Assembly (NCBI GenBank): GCA_905181765.1
Contig: CAJIYW010000001.1
Coordinates: 186,001 to 250,000 of the forward strand
Direction of reading: 5' to 3'
Source of the DNA: Flavobacteriales bacterium UBA6772
GTDB taxonomy: Bacteria; Bacteroidota; Bacteroidia; Flavobacteriales; Flavobacteriaceae
Length of the DNA stretch: 64,000 nt
Shown: positions 46,310-56,177 of the stretch, one piece after another
Position numbering within the stretch: position 1 is the stretch's first letter
Layout of the letters: each line of letters starts with the position of its first letter
Position numbers and translations under genes: made by a program
Notes under the pieces: generated by a model
The model's input: the letters and a program-made list of their open reading frames with translations, nothing else
Databases searched by the model: none
What the model was told of the DNA's origin: nothing

Positions 46310-47344
46310 ATGAAATTTAAAGCACAACAAATAGCGGATATTCTAGAAGGAGATGTAATAGGCAACCCTGAAGAAGAAATTTCTAAACTTTCTAAGATTG
46401 AAGAAGGTGAAAAAGGGTCTTTAACTTTTTTATCGAACCCTAAATATAATTCTTACTTATACACAACAAATGCATCAGTAGCTATAGTAAATAGGAGCTT
46501 AGTTTTAGAGAAAGAAGTGAAAACAACATTAATTAAAGTAGATGATGCTTACAAGTCTTTTTCTAAATTATTAGAGTTTTATAATGAAGTTAAAAATAAT
46601 AAATTAGGAAGAGAACAACCAAATTTTATTGCTATTTCTTCTGAAATAGGAGAAAATGAATACATTGGTGCATTCGCTTTTATAGGAGAAGACGTAAAAA
46701 TAGGAAATAATGTAAAAATATATCCAAATACTTATATTGGAGACAATACAATAATTGGAGATAATACCGTTATTTTTTCAGGAGTAAAAATATATTCAGA
46801 TACTAAAATTGGAGAAAATTGTAAAGTACATTCAGGCACTGTTATTGGTGCAGATGGTTTTGGTTTTGCTCCTAATGAAATCGGAGAGTTTAAAGCAATT
46901 CCTCAAATAGGAAATGTTATTATAGAAGATAATGTAGATATTGGAGCAGCCTGTACAATAGATAGAGCAACTTTAGGTGCTACTATTATTAGAAAAGGCG
47001 TTAAATTAGATAATCAAATTCAAATTGCACACAACGTAGAAATAGGTGCAAATACTGTAATCGCTTCTCAGACAGGTATTGCCGGTTCTACTAAAATAGG
47101 TCAAAACTGTATGATTGGTGGACAGGTAGGTATTGCAGGTCATCTTAAAATTGGTAATAATGTAAAAATTTTAGGTCAAACAGGTGTTACTAAAGGTTTA
47201 AGAGATAATCAAATGGTATACGGAACTCCTGCTTTAAACGCAAGAGATTATAATAAGAGCTATGTGTATTTTAAAAATTTACCAAAAATAGTGTCAAAGA
47301 TCAATCAAATAGAAAAAGATTTGAAAACTCAAATCAAAAAATAA
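46310..47344 (+). CDS. lpxD: UDP-3-O-acylglucosamine N-acyltransferase LpxD (first copy)
   Basis: Third acylation step in lipid A synthesis, adding the N-linked hydroxyacyl chain in the cytosol. The LpxD N-terminal uridine-binding domain (about 1-100) is followed by a left-handed beta-helix of hexapeptide repeats (for example IGENCKVHSGTVIGADGFGF) and the catalytic His in IAHNVEIG near residue 240. The ATG at 46310 is preferred over an upstream TTG at 46301. 344 residues. First of the lpxD-lpxC/fabZ-lpxA set, with the lpxC start overlapping its stop. Confidence 0.95.
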   Translation: MKFKAQQIADILEGDVIGNPEEEISKLSKIEEGEKGSLTFLSNPKYNSYLYTTNASVAIVNRSLVLEKEVKTTLIKVDDAYKSFSKLLEFYNEVKNNKLGREQPNFIAISSEIGENEYIGAFAFIGEDVKIGNNVKIYPNTYIGDNTIIGDNTVIFSGVKIYSDTKIGENCKVHSGTVIGADGFGFAPNEIGEFKAIPQIGNVIIEDNVDIGAACTIDRATLGATIIRKGVKLDNQIQIAHNVEIGANTVIASQTGIAGSTKIGQNCMIGGQVGIAGHLKIGNNVKILGQTGVTKGLRDNQMVYGTPALNARDYNKSYVYFKNLPKIVSKINQIEKDLKTQIKK

Positions 47345-48732
47345 TGAGTAAGAAACAAAATTCAATACAAAAAGAGGTTCGTTTATCTGGTGTAGGATTG
47401 CATACAGGTAATACTGTAAACATGACTTTAAAACCTGCGCCAATAAATCATGGTTTTGCTTTTAGTAGAATAGATTTAGAAGGTTGCCCTGTTATAGAGG
47501 CAAGAGCAGAATATGTTATAAATACCCAAAGAGGAACAAACCTAGAGAAAAACGGAGTACTAATTCAGACATCAGAACATGTTTTAGCAGCTGCTGTTGG
47601 TTTAGGTGTAGATAATTTATTAATTGAAATAGATGCTTCAGAACCACCAATTATGGACGGTTCGTCTAAGTTTTTTGTGGCTGCTTTAGAGGAGGCAGGT
47701 ATCAAAGAACAAGAAGCCTATGCAGAAGAATATGTGGTAAAAGAAATTATTTCATTTAAGGATGAGAAATCTGGAAGTGAAATTATTTTAATGCCTTCAG
47801 ATGAATATCAAATAACTACCATGGTCGATTTTGGTACTAAGATATTAGGTACACAAAATGCTACTTTGGATAAAATGTCTGATTTTAAAAAAGAAATCGC
47901 AGATGCCAGAACTTTCAGTTTTTTGCACGAAATTGAAATGTTATTAGAGAATGATTTAATTAAAGGTGGAGATTTAAATAATGCTATTGTATACGTAGAT
48001 TCAGAATTATCCCACAGTACGATGCAAAAATTAAAAAAAGCTTTTAATAAAGATAAAATTTCTATTAAGTCTAATGGAATTTTGGACAACTTAACATTGC
48101 ATTGGGCAAACGAAGCTGCAAGACATAAATTGTTAGATGTCATTGGAGACTTAGCTTTAGTAGGCACTCGTATTAAGGGAAAAATAATTGCAAACAAACC
48201 AGGACACCAAATAAACACTTTATTTGCAAATAAACTTGCAAAAATTATTAAAGCAGAAAAACGAAATAGTGTACCAATTTATGATTTGAACTTACCCCCT
48301 TTATTGGATATTCATCAAATTATGGAAATTTTACCACACAGACCTCCTTTTTTATTGATTGATAGAATTTTAGAGCTTTCCGATAAACATGTAGTAGGAA
48401 TGAAAAATGTTACAATGAATGAAGATTTCTTTATAGGTCATTTTCCAGGAACTCCTGTTATGCCAGGTGTTTTACAAGTTGAAGCTATGGCACAATGTGG
48501 TGGAGTATTAGTTTTAAACACAGTACCTGATCCAGAAAATTATTTAACTTATTTCATGAAAATGGACAAAGTAAAATTCAAACAAAAAGTATTACCTGGT
48601 GATACTATTATTTTTAAATGTGAGTTAATTACACCTATAAGAAGAGGAATTTGCCATATGCAATCATACGCTTATGCAAATGGTAAAGTAGTCGCAGAAG
48701 CAGAATTAATGGCTCAAATTGCTAGAAAATAA
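47344..48732 (+). CDS. lpxC/fabZ: Fused LpxC deacetylase / FabZ dehydratase
   Basis: One protein of 462 residues with two enzymes. Residues 1-about 300 are LpxC, the zinc deacetylase committing to lipid A synthesis (VRLSGVGLHTGN, zinc His in TSEHVLAA, HKLLDVIGDLAL with the second zinc site). From about 310 on is FabZ, which makes trans-2-enoyl-ACP (EILPHRPPFLLIDRI, GHFPGTPVMPGVLQVEAMAQ). The fusion is known in Bacteroidota and links lipid A with fatty acid elongation. Its start ATG overlaps the lpxD stop, and lpxA follows after 6 bases. Confidence 0.97.
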   Translation: MSKKQNSIQKEVRLSGVGLHTGNTVNMTLKPAPINHGFAFSRIDLEGCPVIEARAEYVINTQRGTNLEKNGVLIQTSEHVLAAAVGLGVDNLLIEIDASEPPIMDGSSKFFVAALEEAGIKEQEAYAEEYVVKEIISFKDEKSGSEIILMPSDEYQITTMVDFGTKILGTQNATLDKMSDFKKEIADARTFSFLHEIEMLLENDLIKGGDLNNAIVYVDSELSHSTMQKLKKAFNKDKISIKSNGILDNLTLHWANEAARHKLLDVIGDLALVGTRIKGKIIANKPGHQINTLFANKLAKIIKAEKRNSVPIYDLNLPPLLDIHQIMEILPHRPPFLLIDRILELSDKHVVGMKNVTMNEDFFIGHFPGTPVMPGVLQVEAMAQCGGVLVLNTVPDPENYLTYFMKMDKVKFKQKVLPGDTIIFKCELITPIRRGICHMQSYAYANGKVVAEAELMAQIARK

Positions 48733-48738
48733 TTAAAT

Positions 48739-49524
48739 ATGAATCAACCATTAGCATATGTACATCCGCAAGCAAAAATAGCACGAAACGTAGTAATAGA
48801 ACCTTTTACTACAATTCATAATAATGTAGTAATTGGCTCTGGGACTTGGATTGGTTCTAATGTTACAATTATGGAAGGTGCAAGAATTGGAAAAAATTGT
48901 AGAATTTTTCCAGGCGCAGTAATCTCTGGAATTCCTCAAGATTTAAAATTTGATGATGAAGAAACTACTGTAGAAATTGGAGACAATGTCACTATTAGAG
49001 AATGTGTTACTATAAATAGAGGAACTTCAGATAGAATGAAGACTAAAATTGGTAACAATTGTTTAATTATGGCGTATTGTCATATTGCACATGATTCTTT
49101 TGTTGGTGATAATTGTGTTTTTTCAAATAACACAACGCTTGCAGGACATGTAACTGTTGGAGATAATGTAGTTTTAGCAGGTATGGTTGCAATACATCAA
49201 TTTGCTTCTGTTGGTAAACATGCATTTGTAACTGGTGGTTCTTTAGTTAGAAAAGATGTTCCACCATACGTAAAAGCGGCACGTGAGCCTTTATCTTATG
49301 TTGGTATTAACTCGGTAGGTCTAAGAAGACGAGGTTATAAAACAGAAAAAATAACAGAAATTCAGAATATCTATAGAATTTTATTTCAAAAAAATTACAA
49401 TTACACGCAAGCCATAGATATTATTGAAGCTGAAATGGAGGCAACAACAGAAAGAGATGAAATTATTCAATTTATAAAAGATTCGCATAGAGGAATTATG
49501 AAAGGATACCATAATTCTAACTAG
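48739..49524 (+). CDS. lpxA: UDP-N-acetylglucosamine acyltransferase LpxA
   Basis: First acyltransferase of lipid A synthesis, trimeric with a left-handed beta-helix. Repeats such as VIGSGTWIGSNVTIMEGA, the catalytic His in MAYCHIAHDSFVGDNC near residue 120 and the C-terminal helical part (IQNIYRILFQKNYNYTQAI) are typical. 261 residues. Third gene of the lipid A run. Confidence 0.96.
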   Translation: MNQPLAYVHPQAKIARNVVIEPFTTIHNNVVIGSGTWIGSNVTIMEGARIGKNCRIFPGAVISGIPQDLKFDDEETTVEIGDNVTIRECVTINRGTSDRMKTKIGNNCLIMAYCHIAHDSFVGDNCVFSNNTTLAGHVTVGDNVVLAGMVAIHQFASVGKHAFVTGGSLVRKDVPPYVKAAREPLSYVGINSVGLRRRGYKTEKITEIQNIYRILFQKNYNYTQAIDIIEAEMEATTERDEIIQFIKDSHRGIMKGYHNSN

Positions 49525-49584
49525 ATAACAGCATAAAATTAAAGATATAATAAAAGTATTACACTAAAAATAGAAACACTAGAA

Positions 49585-50151
49585 ATGGCAACAACATCAG
49601 ATATTAGAAACGGATTGTGTATAAAATATAACAATGATATATACAAAGTAATAGAGTTTTTACATGTAAAACCAGGAAAAGGTCCTGCTTTTGTAAGAAC
49701 AAAACTGAAAAGTGTTACCAATGGAAAAGTAGTAGATAATACATTTCCTGCAGGAAGAAAAATTGAGGATATTCGTGTAGAAACTCATAAATTTCAGTAC
49801 TTATATAATGAAGGTGATACCTATCATTTTATGAATGAAAAAGATTATTCTCAAATTCAATTACAAAAATCAGCTTTAGATTCTCCATCACTAATGAAAG
49901 AAGGAGAAATTGTAACTATAATTATCAACTCTGAAGATGATATGCCTTTATCTGTAGATTTACCAGCAAGTGTTGTTTTAGAGGTAACGCATACAGAACC
50001 GGGTGTAAAAGGAAATACAGCAACCAACGCAACAAAGCCCGCCACTATGGAAAGTGGTGCCATTGTTAATGTACCTTTATTTATAAATGAAGGTGATAAA
50101 ATTAAAGTAGAAACTACAAAAGGAACGTATCAAGAACGTATTAAAGAGTAA
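49585..50151 (+). CDS. efp: Elongation factor P
   Basis: Relieves ribosome stalling at polyproline. The N-terminal KOW-like domain carries the tip loop HVKPGKGPAFVRTKL with Lys at the modified position, and the OB domains follow (VEVTHTEPGVKGNTA). 188 residues, normal. Next to lpxA; a Bacteroidota gene order. The type of lysine modification cannot be read from sequence. Confidence 0.96.
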   Translation: MATTSDIRNGLCIKYNNDIYKVIEFLHVKPGKGPAFVRTKLKSVTNGKVVDNTFPAGRKIEDIRVETHKFQYLYNEGDTYHFMNEKDYSQIQLQKSALDSPSLMKEGEIVTIIINSEDDMPLSVDLPASVVLEVTHTEPGVKGNTATNATKPATMESGAIVNVPLFINEGDKIKVETTKGTYQERIKE

Positions 50152-50225
50152 AAATTGCTTTCTGCCATTGGCTGTTAGCCTTTCGCAAGTAGTCAAAAGC
50201 AAAATAAAGCAGTCAATAGCTACTA

Positions 50226-51152
50226 ATGAAATTTAAAAACCCACAAATTCTTGGAGATATTGCATTATTAATTAATGCTGAATTTATTGGTAGTAAAACC
50301 TTTGAAATTTTGGGTATCAATGAAATTCATGTCGTTGAAAAAGGAGATATTGTTTTTGTAGACCATCCAAAGTATTATGATAAAGCTCTAAATTCTGCAG
50401 CAACTACAATTTTAATTAATAAAAAATTAGATTGTCCAGAAGGAAAATCCTTATTAATTTCAGATGATCCTTTTCGAGACTTTAATAAAATAACAAAACA
50501 TTTTAATCCCTTTATAGCCTCTAGACAAAGTATCTCTGACACTGCACTAATTGGTCAAGATACAATTATTCAACCCAATGTGTTTATTGGAAATAATGTT
50601 ACTATTGGTAGTAATTGTATAATTCATCCAAATGTTACAATTTATGACAAAACGGTAATTGGAAACAATGTAACGATACATGCAAATACTGTTTTAGGAG
50701 CAGATGCTTTTTATTATAAAAATAGAATAACAGGTTACGATAAATTGATTTCTGGCGGTAGAGTTGTTATAAAAGATAATGTGGATTTAGGTGCTTCTTG
50801 TACTATTGATAGAGGTGTTACAGGAGATACGACTATAGGAGAAGGTACAAAAATTGATAATCAAGTGCATGTTGGCCATGATACAATAATTGGAAAAAAA
50901 TGTTTAATCGCCTCGCAAACTGGTATTGCTGGTTGCGTAATTATAGAAGATAAGGTAACAATCTGGGGACAGGTTGGCACAAATAGCGGAATTACAATAG
51001 GAAAAGGAGCTATTATTCTTGGTCAAACTGGGGTAACAAAATCTGTAGCTGGCGGGAAAAGTTATTTCGGTACACCCGTTTCTGAGTCTAGAGAAAAATT
51101 AAAAGAAATGGCAGGAATAAAACGTTTTTTGAAAGAGAGAAAGAACTCTTAA
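50226..51152 (+). CDS. Second LpxD-like acyltransferase
   Basis: A 308-residue left-handed beta-helix protein with an LpxD-type N-terminal domain ([20 protein letters not shown]) and hexapeptide repeats such as [20 protein letters not shown], and [20 protein letters not shown] around the expected catalytic His. It is shorter than the lpxD at 46.3 kb and diverges clearly. It could be a paralogue with another acyl chain or substrate. It lies between efp and sucD on the same strand, with about 75 bases on either side. Confidence 0.85.
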   Translation: MKFKNPQILGDIALLINAEFIGSKTFEILGINEIHVVEKGDIVFVDHPKYYDKALNSAATTILINKKLDCPEGKSLLISDDPFRDFNKITKHFNPFIASRQSISDTALIGQDTIIQPNVFIGNNVTIGSNCIIHPNVTIYDKTVIGNNVTIHANTVLGADAFYYKNRITGYDKLISGGRVVIKDNVDLGASCTIDRGVTGDTTIGEGTKIDNQVHVGHDTIIGKKCLIASQTGIAGCVIIEDKVTIWGQVGTNSGITIGKGAIILGQTGVTKSVAGGKSYFGTPVSESREKLKEMAGIKRFLKERKNS

Positions 51153-51180
51153 AAAATTTTTTTAAAAACAATCAAAAAGC

Positions 51181-51188
51181 TATTTTTG
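51181..51188 (+). promoter_or_regulatory. Candidate -7 element upstream of sucD
   Basis: TATTTTTG matches TAnnTTTG, with a T-run but no TTG at the -33 spacing; the sucD start is 26 bases downstream. Confidence 0.4.
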
Positions 51189-51213
51189 CCACACAAAATA
51201 AAATATTAAACTA

Positions 51214-52092
51214 ATGAGTGTTTTAGTAAATAAGAATTCAAAAATTATAGTTCAAGGTTTTACAGGTAGTGAAGGTACTTTTCACGCAGGTCAAATGATT
51301 GATTATGGAACGAATGTTGTTGGAGGAGTAACTCCAGGTAAAGGAGGACAAGAACACTTAGGGAAGCCAGTTTTTAATACAGTATTAGAGTCTGTAGAAA
51401 AAGTAGGAGCAGATACTTCTATTATATTTGTGCCTCCAGCTTTTGCTGCAGATGCAATTATGGAGTCTGCAGATGCCGGAATCAAAGTAATCATTTGTAT
51501 TACTGAAGGGATTCCTACGGCAGATATGGTAAAAGTAAAAGCATATATAGATACTAAAGATTGCAGATTAGTTGGTCCTAACTGTCCAGGAGTGATTACT
51601 CCAGATGAGGCTAAAGTTGGTATTATGCCAGGTTTTATTTTCAAAAAAGGGAAGGTAGGAATTGTTTCTAAATCAGGAACTTTGACCTATGAAGCTGCGG
51701 ATCAAGTTGTAAAACAGGGATACGGTATAACTACTGCAATTGGTATTGGTGGAGATCCTATTATTGGAACCACAACAAAAGAAGCTGTAGAGTTATTAAT
51801 GAATGATGATGAAACCGAAGCAATTGTTATGATTGGTGAAATTGGTGGTAATCTAGAAGCAGAGGCTGCACAATGGATTAGAGCAGATGGCAATAGAAAA
51901 CCAGTTGTTGGTTTTATAGCAGGCCAAACTGCACCCGCAGGAAGAACCATGGGGCATGCAGGAGCAATTGTTGGCGGTGCCGATGATACAGCGCAAGCAA
52001 AAATGAAAATTTTAGCAGAAAATGGGGTACACGTTGTGAGTTCTCCAGCAAAAATTGGAGAAATGATTGCTAAAGTTCTAGGAAAAGAATAA
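51214..52092 (+). CDS. sucD: Succinate-CoA ligase, alpha subunit
   Basis: TCA-cycle enzyme making succinyl-CoA or ATP from succinate. The CoA-binding region VQGFTGSEGTFHAGQMIDYG and the phosphorylated His in GRTMGHAGAIVGG near residue 246 are visible, as is PNCPGVI. 292 residues, normal. The beta subunit gene sucC is not adjacent, common in this phylum. Confidence 0.96.
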   Translation: MSVLVNKNSKIIVQGFTGSEGTFHAGQMIDYGTNVVGGVTPGKGGQEHLGKPVFNTVLESVEKVGADTSIIFVPPAFAADAIMESADAGIKVIICITEGIPTADMVKVKAYIDTKDCRLVGPNCPGVITPDEAKVGIMPGFIFKKGKVGIVSKSGTLTYEAADQVVKQGYGITTAIGIGGDPIIGTTTKEAVELLMNDDETEAIVMIGEIGGNLEAEAAQWIRADGNRKPVVGFIAGQTAPAGRTMGHAGAIVGGADDTAQAKMKILAENGVHVVSSPAKIGEMIAKVLGKE

Positions 52093-52125
52093 TGCTTTAT
52101 TACAAAAGCGAGCATAATAACAAGG

Positions 52126-52151
52126 AATTCCCGTGAAAACGGGAATTTCTT
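52126..52151 (+). terminator. Terminator after sucD
   Basis: AATTCCCGT / ACGGGAATT with a GAAA loop, but only a short T-rich tract after it. Confidence 0.6.
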
Positions 52152-52154
52152 ATT

Positions 52155-52162
52155 TATATTTG
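52155..52162 (+). promoter_or_regulatory. Candidate -7 element of fabG
   Basis: TATATTTG matches TAnnTTTG and lies 22 bases before the fabG start, just after the sucD terminator. Confidence 0.45.
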
Positions 52163-52184
52163 AAAAGTAAATAAATACTAAAAC

Positions 52185-52931
52185 ATGAAATTACTAGAAA
52201 ATAAATCTGCAATAATTACAGGTGCTACAAGAGGAATTGGTAGAGGAATTGCAGTTGAATTTGCAAAACAAGGTGCTAATATAGCATTTACTTACAGTGC
52301 TTCTGTAGACGCAGCAAAAGCTTTAGAAGAAGAATTAAAATCCTATGGAGTAGATGCAAAAGGATATCAATCGAATGCTGCTAACTTTGATGCAGCTCAA
52401 GAATTAGCAAAAGAAGTTCATAAAGAATTTGGTGCTATTGATATTCTTGTAAATAATGCAGGCATTACAAAAGATAATCTGCTCATGCGTATTTCTGAAG
52501 ATGATTTTGATAAAGTTATTGAAGTAAATTTAAAATCTGTCTTTAATTTAACAAAGGCTGTCATAAGACCTATGATGAAGCAAAGATCAGGATCTATTAT
52601 AAACATGAGTTCTGTTGTTGGATTAAAAGGAAATGCAGGACAATCTAACTATGCAGCGTCAAAAGCTGGTATTGTTGGTTTTTCTAAATCTGTAGCTTTA
52701 GAGTTAGGCTCTAGAAATATTAGAAGTAATGTAATTGCTCCAGGTTTTATAGAAACAGAAATGACTTCAAGATTAGATGAGGCAACTGTACAATCTTGGC
52801 GAGACGGAATTCCTTTAAAAAGAGGAGGCCAACCAATAGATATAGCTAATGCATGTGTCTTTTTGGCTTCTGACATGAGTACATACATAACAGGGCAAAC
52901 TCTTTCTGTAGACGGTGGAATGTTAACTTAA
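52185..52931 (+). CDS. fabG: 3-oxoacyl-ACP reductase FabG
   Basis: NADPH-dependent short-chain dehydrogenase of fatty acid elongation. The cofactor motif TGATRGIGRGIAVEFA near residue 12, catalytic Ser in MSSVVG, and YAASKAG with the catalytic Tyr and Lys are complete, as is GQTLSVDGGM at the C-terminus. 248 residues. The FabG assignment over other SDRs rests on overall pattern. Confidence 0.93.
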   Translation: MKLLENKSAIITGATRGIGRGIAVEFAKQGANIAFTYSASVDAAKALEEELKSYGVDAKGYQSNAANFDAAQELAKEVHKEFGAIDILVNNAGITKDNLLMRISEDDFDKVIEVNLKSVFNLTKAVIRPMMKQRSGSIINMSSVVGLKGNAGQSNYAASKAGIVGFSKSVALELGSRNIRSNVIAPGFIETEMTSRLDEATVQSWRDGIPLKRGGQPIDIANACVFLASDMSTYITGQTLSVDGGMLT

Positions 52932-52955
52932 TCGTTCATAATTTTGAAATAATAC

Positions 52956-52994
52956 AAACCTGTAATAATTTAACGTTACAGGTTTTCTTTTTTT
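52956..52994 (+). terminator. Terminator after fabG
   Basis: AACCTGTAA / TTACAGGTT inverted repeat with a 10-base loop and a T-rich tail. Confidence 0.7.
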
Positions 52995-53030
52995 AGATAG
53001 TTCTTTATATCTTTCACAAAAAGAAAATAA

Positions 53031-55059
53031 TTGCAATTAATAATCATTTTATATATTCTAATAGCTTTTTTAGCAAGCATTGCTGTTGCTTATTTTCAAT
53101 ATTTATATAAAATAAAAACAAAAGCTAAAAGGAGTACTTTACTTTTTATACTTAAATCAATTTCTTTGTTTTTATTATTATTGTTAATAATTAATCCGAA
53201 GATTACGACAATAACCTTAGAAAATAGCAAGCCAACCTTGTCAATTTTAGTTGATAATTCTAAATCTATTTCTTTTTTTAATGAACAACAAAATGTAATT
53301 GACTTTATTAGTGAACTTAAGAATAATAAGGATCTGGCTGCTAAGTTCAATTTTGAAGATTTTATATTTAGTAAAGCTTTAGCATTTTCTGATAGTTTGT
53401 CTTTTAAAGGAAAAACAACAAATATTCACAAGGCAATTAGCGATCTAAATAATTTAAATAACGGTAAAAATGCGCCTATTTTATTACTCACGGATGGTAA
53501 CCAAACAATAGGCAGTGCATATGAATATACAAACTCTGCGCAAACAATTTACCCTATTGTTTTTGGAGATACTGTAAATTATAAAGACCTGAAAATAAGT
53601 CAAGTAAATGTAAATAAATACAGCTATATAAAAAATAAATTTCCTGTAGAGGTTCTCTTAAATTATGATGGAGATGAAAATGTAAAAACAAAGTTTGTGA
53701 TTTTTAACGGTGCTAAAAAAGTATTCTCTAAGAACCTTCAATTTTCTAAAAGTGATAACTCTCAAATAATTACTACCAATCTAACATCTGTAAAGGAAGG
53801 AAATAATTATTATACAGCAACAATACAGAAAATAAAAGGTGAAAAAAATACCAATAATAATACTAAAAATTTCTCGGTAGAAGTCATTGATGAGCAGACA
53901 AAAGTACTGCTTCTTACATCGGTTTTACATCCAGATATTGGCGCAATTAAAAAGGCAATAGAAAGTAATAAACAGCGTTCTTTAGATGTTTTTTTTGTTG
54001 ATAAATTTAAAGGTGAATTAACTGATTTTCAATTGATTATACTACATCAACCGAATAATTTATTTAAGTCTGTTTTGAATAAAATTAAACAGTTTAATTT
54101 AAATTCACTAGTAGTTACGGGTGAAGATTCAGATTGGAATTTTATAAACAAACAACAAATAGGTTTTACAAAAAAAGCAATCAATGAAACGGAAAATTAC
54201 GGAGCAGTTTACAATCCAGCTTTTTTAACTTTTCTCCAAAAAGATATTGGTTTCAATGAATTTTCACTTTTAAAAGATAAATTTGGTGCCATTACTTTTT
54301 ATAAAGAACATAAAGATCTGTTACTTAAAAGTATAAATGGATTAGAGCTGCAACAGCCGTTAATAGCTATTTTGGACCAAAATAAGTATAAGATGGGTGT
54401 AATTTTTGGAGAAGGAATTTGGAAATGGAGAGCATCAAGCTTTCTAATTTCTAATTCTTTTCAGGAATTTGATCAATTTATAGGGAGCTTAGTGCAATAT
54501 GTCTCTTCAAAAAAGAAAAGAAATCGATTGGTAATTAATTCAGAAAACCTATATCCTGCAAACACCATTGTTAATATTTCTGCTTTTTATTCAGATAAAA
54601 ACTATCAATTTGATGAAAGAGCTTCTTTAGAAATAGCAATTACAAATAAGGATACTAAAAAGGTTGTAAAGTTGCCGTTTTCACTAATCAACAATTCTTA
54701 TCAAATAGCCATAGAGAATTTGGACTCTGGTAATTATATTTTTAAAGTTTCAGTTGTTGGGCAGAATATTATTAAATATGATAGTTTCAAAATAACAGAT
54801 TATAATATTGAAGAACAGTTTACAAATTCAAATGTTCAAAAGTTAAAAAAATTAGCGGAAAAAGTAGGAGGTAAGGTCTTTTTTAAAGATGAGGCTGCTA
54901 GCTTATGTAAAAAATTATTAGAAGATAAAAGATACTACACCGTTCAGAAGCCAAGTATAAAAGAGCAAAATTTGATTGATTGGCAATTGGATTTTAGTTT
55001 TTGTAATCTTTTTATTTTCTGCAGAATGGTTTATTAGAAAATATTATGGTAAGATTTAA
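53031..55059 (+). pseudogene. Large membrane protein with vWA-like domain, frameshifted at the end
   Basis: A TTG at 53031 opens with two hydrophobic segments (IILYILIAFLASIAVAYF and LLFILKSISLFLLLLLIINP), then a domain with a MIDAS-like LVDNSKSISFF (Asp-x-Ser-x-Ser, about residue 75) and a large extracytoplasmic part. In the current frame the end reads DWQLDFSFCN and stops at 55037; with one extra T removed near 54987, WILVFVIFLFSAEWFIRKYY continues to 55059, giving the expected C-terminal membrane helix. Length about 675. Role unknown, perhaps like Bat-type envelope proteins. Confidence 0.8.
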
Positions 55060-55158
55060 TCTAAATTTTATGAAACCTTCTTGGTAAGATTGTAACCTTA
55101 TGCCTTGTCTTTCCTAAAGTTTATTGTAAATTTGATTGAACTTAAAATATTAAAAAAA

Positions 55159-55989
55159 ATGGCAAATAATCAATTAGATATAAAATTCCCGAAAGGTGGA
55201 GTTTTTTTTATACTGCTTGCAGTAGTAGTATTAATTTTGTTTTCTAAATCTACAGTAACTATTGGCCCAGGTGAGGGTGGTGTTCTTTTCGAAACTTTAG
55301 GAAATGGTATTAATACAGATAAAACGTATGGGGAAGGCTTTCAAATTGTTGCTCCTTGGAACAAAATGATTGTTAGAAAAGTGCGTCAGCAATCTATTTC
55401 AGATGAAATGAATGTATTGTCTGTTAATGGATTAGAGGTTAAAGTAAACGGAACAATCTGGTACGAACCAGAGTTCGAAAACTTAGGATCTCTTATTAAA
55501 ACAAAAGGAGAAGATTACGAACGTGAATTATTAGATCCTGCTATAAATGCGGCGGCAAGAAGTGTTGTTGGGCGTTATACACCAGAGCAATTGTATTCTA
55601 GTAAAAGAGATGTAATTGAACAAGAAATTTTAGATGAGATTCAAATCGTTTTAAAAGATCAATTCTTATTGGTTAAAAGAGTTTTAGTAGAAGATGTTAA
55701 ATTACCAAGTACGATTAGAATTGCAATTGAAACAAAATTAAAGCAAGAGCAAGAATCTTTAGAATACGAATTTAGAATTTCTAAAGCTAAAAAAGAGGCT
55801 GAAAGACAAAGAATTGATGCGGAAGGTAAAGCTATCGCAAACAAAATTTTGAGTGCTTCTTTAACAAATATGATTTTAAAAGAAAAAGGAATTGAGGCAA
55901 CTTTAGAATTATCGAAGTCTCCTAATAGTAAAGTAGTGGTAATTGGTTCTGGTGAATCTGGAATGCCAATTATACTCGGGAACCAATAA
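55159..55989 (+). CDS. Prohibitin-family (SPFH) membrane protein
   Basis: Band 7/prohibitin homologue with an N-terminal membrane helix (GVFFILLAVVVLILF, about residues 13-27) and an SPFH domain to about 210 (GPGEGGVLFETLG, VNGTIWYEPEFEN), then a coiled-coil C-terminus (KLKQEQESLEYEFRISKAKK). The ATG at 55159 is chosen because upstream codons (to 55105) are not family-like. 276 residues. A strong terminator follows. This is the second SPFH protein in the window. Confidence 0.9.
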   Translation: MANNQLDIKFPKGGVFFILLAVVVLILFSKSTVTIGPGEGGVLFETLGNGINTDKTYGEGFQIVAPWNKMIVRKVRQQSISDEMNVLSVNGLEVKVNGTIWYEPEFENLGSLIKTKGEDYERELLDPAINAAARSVVGRYTPEQLYSSKRDVIEQEILDEIQIVLKDQFLLVKRVLVEDVKLPSTIRIAIETKLKQEQESLEYEFRISKAKKEAERQRIDAEGKAIANKILSASLTNMILKEKGIEATLELSKSPNSKVVVIGSGESGMPIILGNQ

Positions 55990-56012
55990 AAAAACTTAAA
56001 GTAATTACAATT

Positions 56013-56040
56013 AAAAATCCGGCATTTGCCGGATTTTTTT
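56013..56040 (+). terminator. Terminator after the prohibitin gene
   Basis: AAAAATCCGGC / GCCGGATTTTT around an ATTT loop and a run of T. Confidence 0.85.
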
Positions 56041-56177
56041 TGTTTTTATTTCTATGCATAGTAGTGCGCTATTGCTAACGGTTATTGCTATATTAAGTAA
56101 TAATAGTATTTTGGAACTTTATATATTATTGGTAAGAAGCCATAGTAATCAGTTTAAAGCATTCGTTAAAAGTAAAC

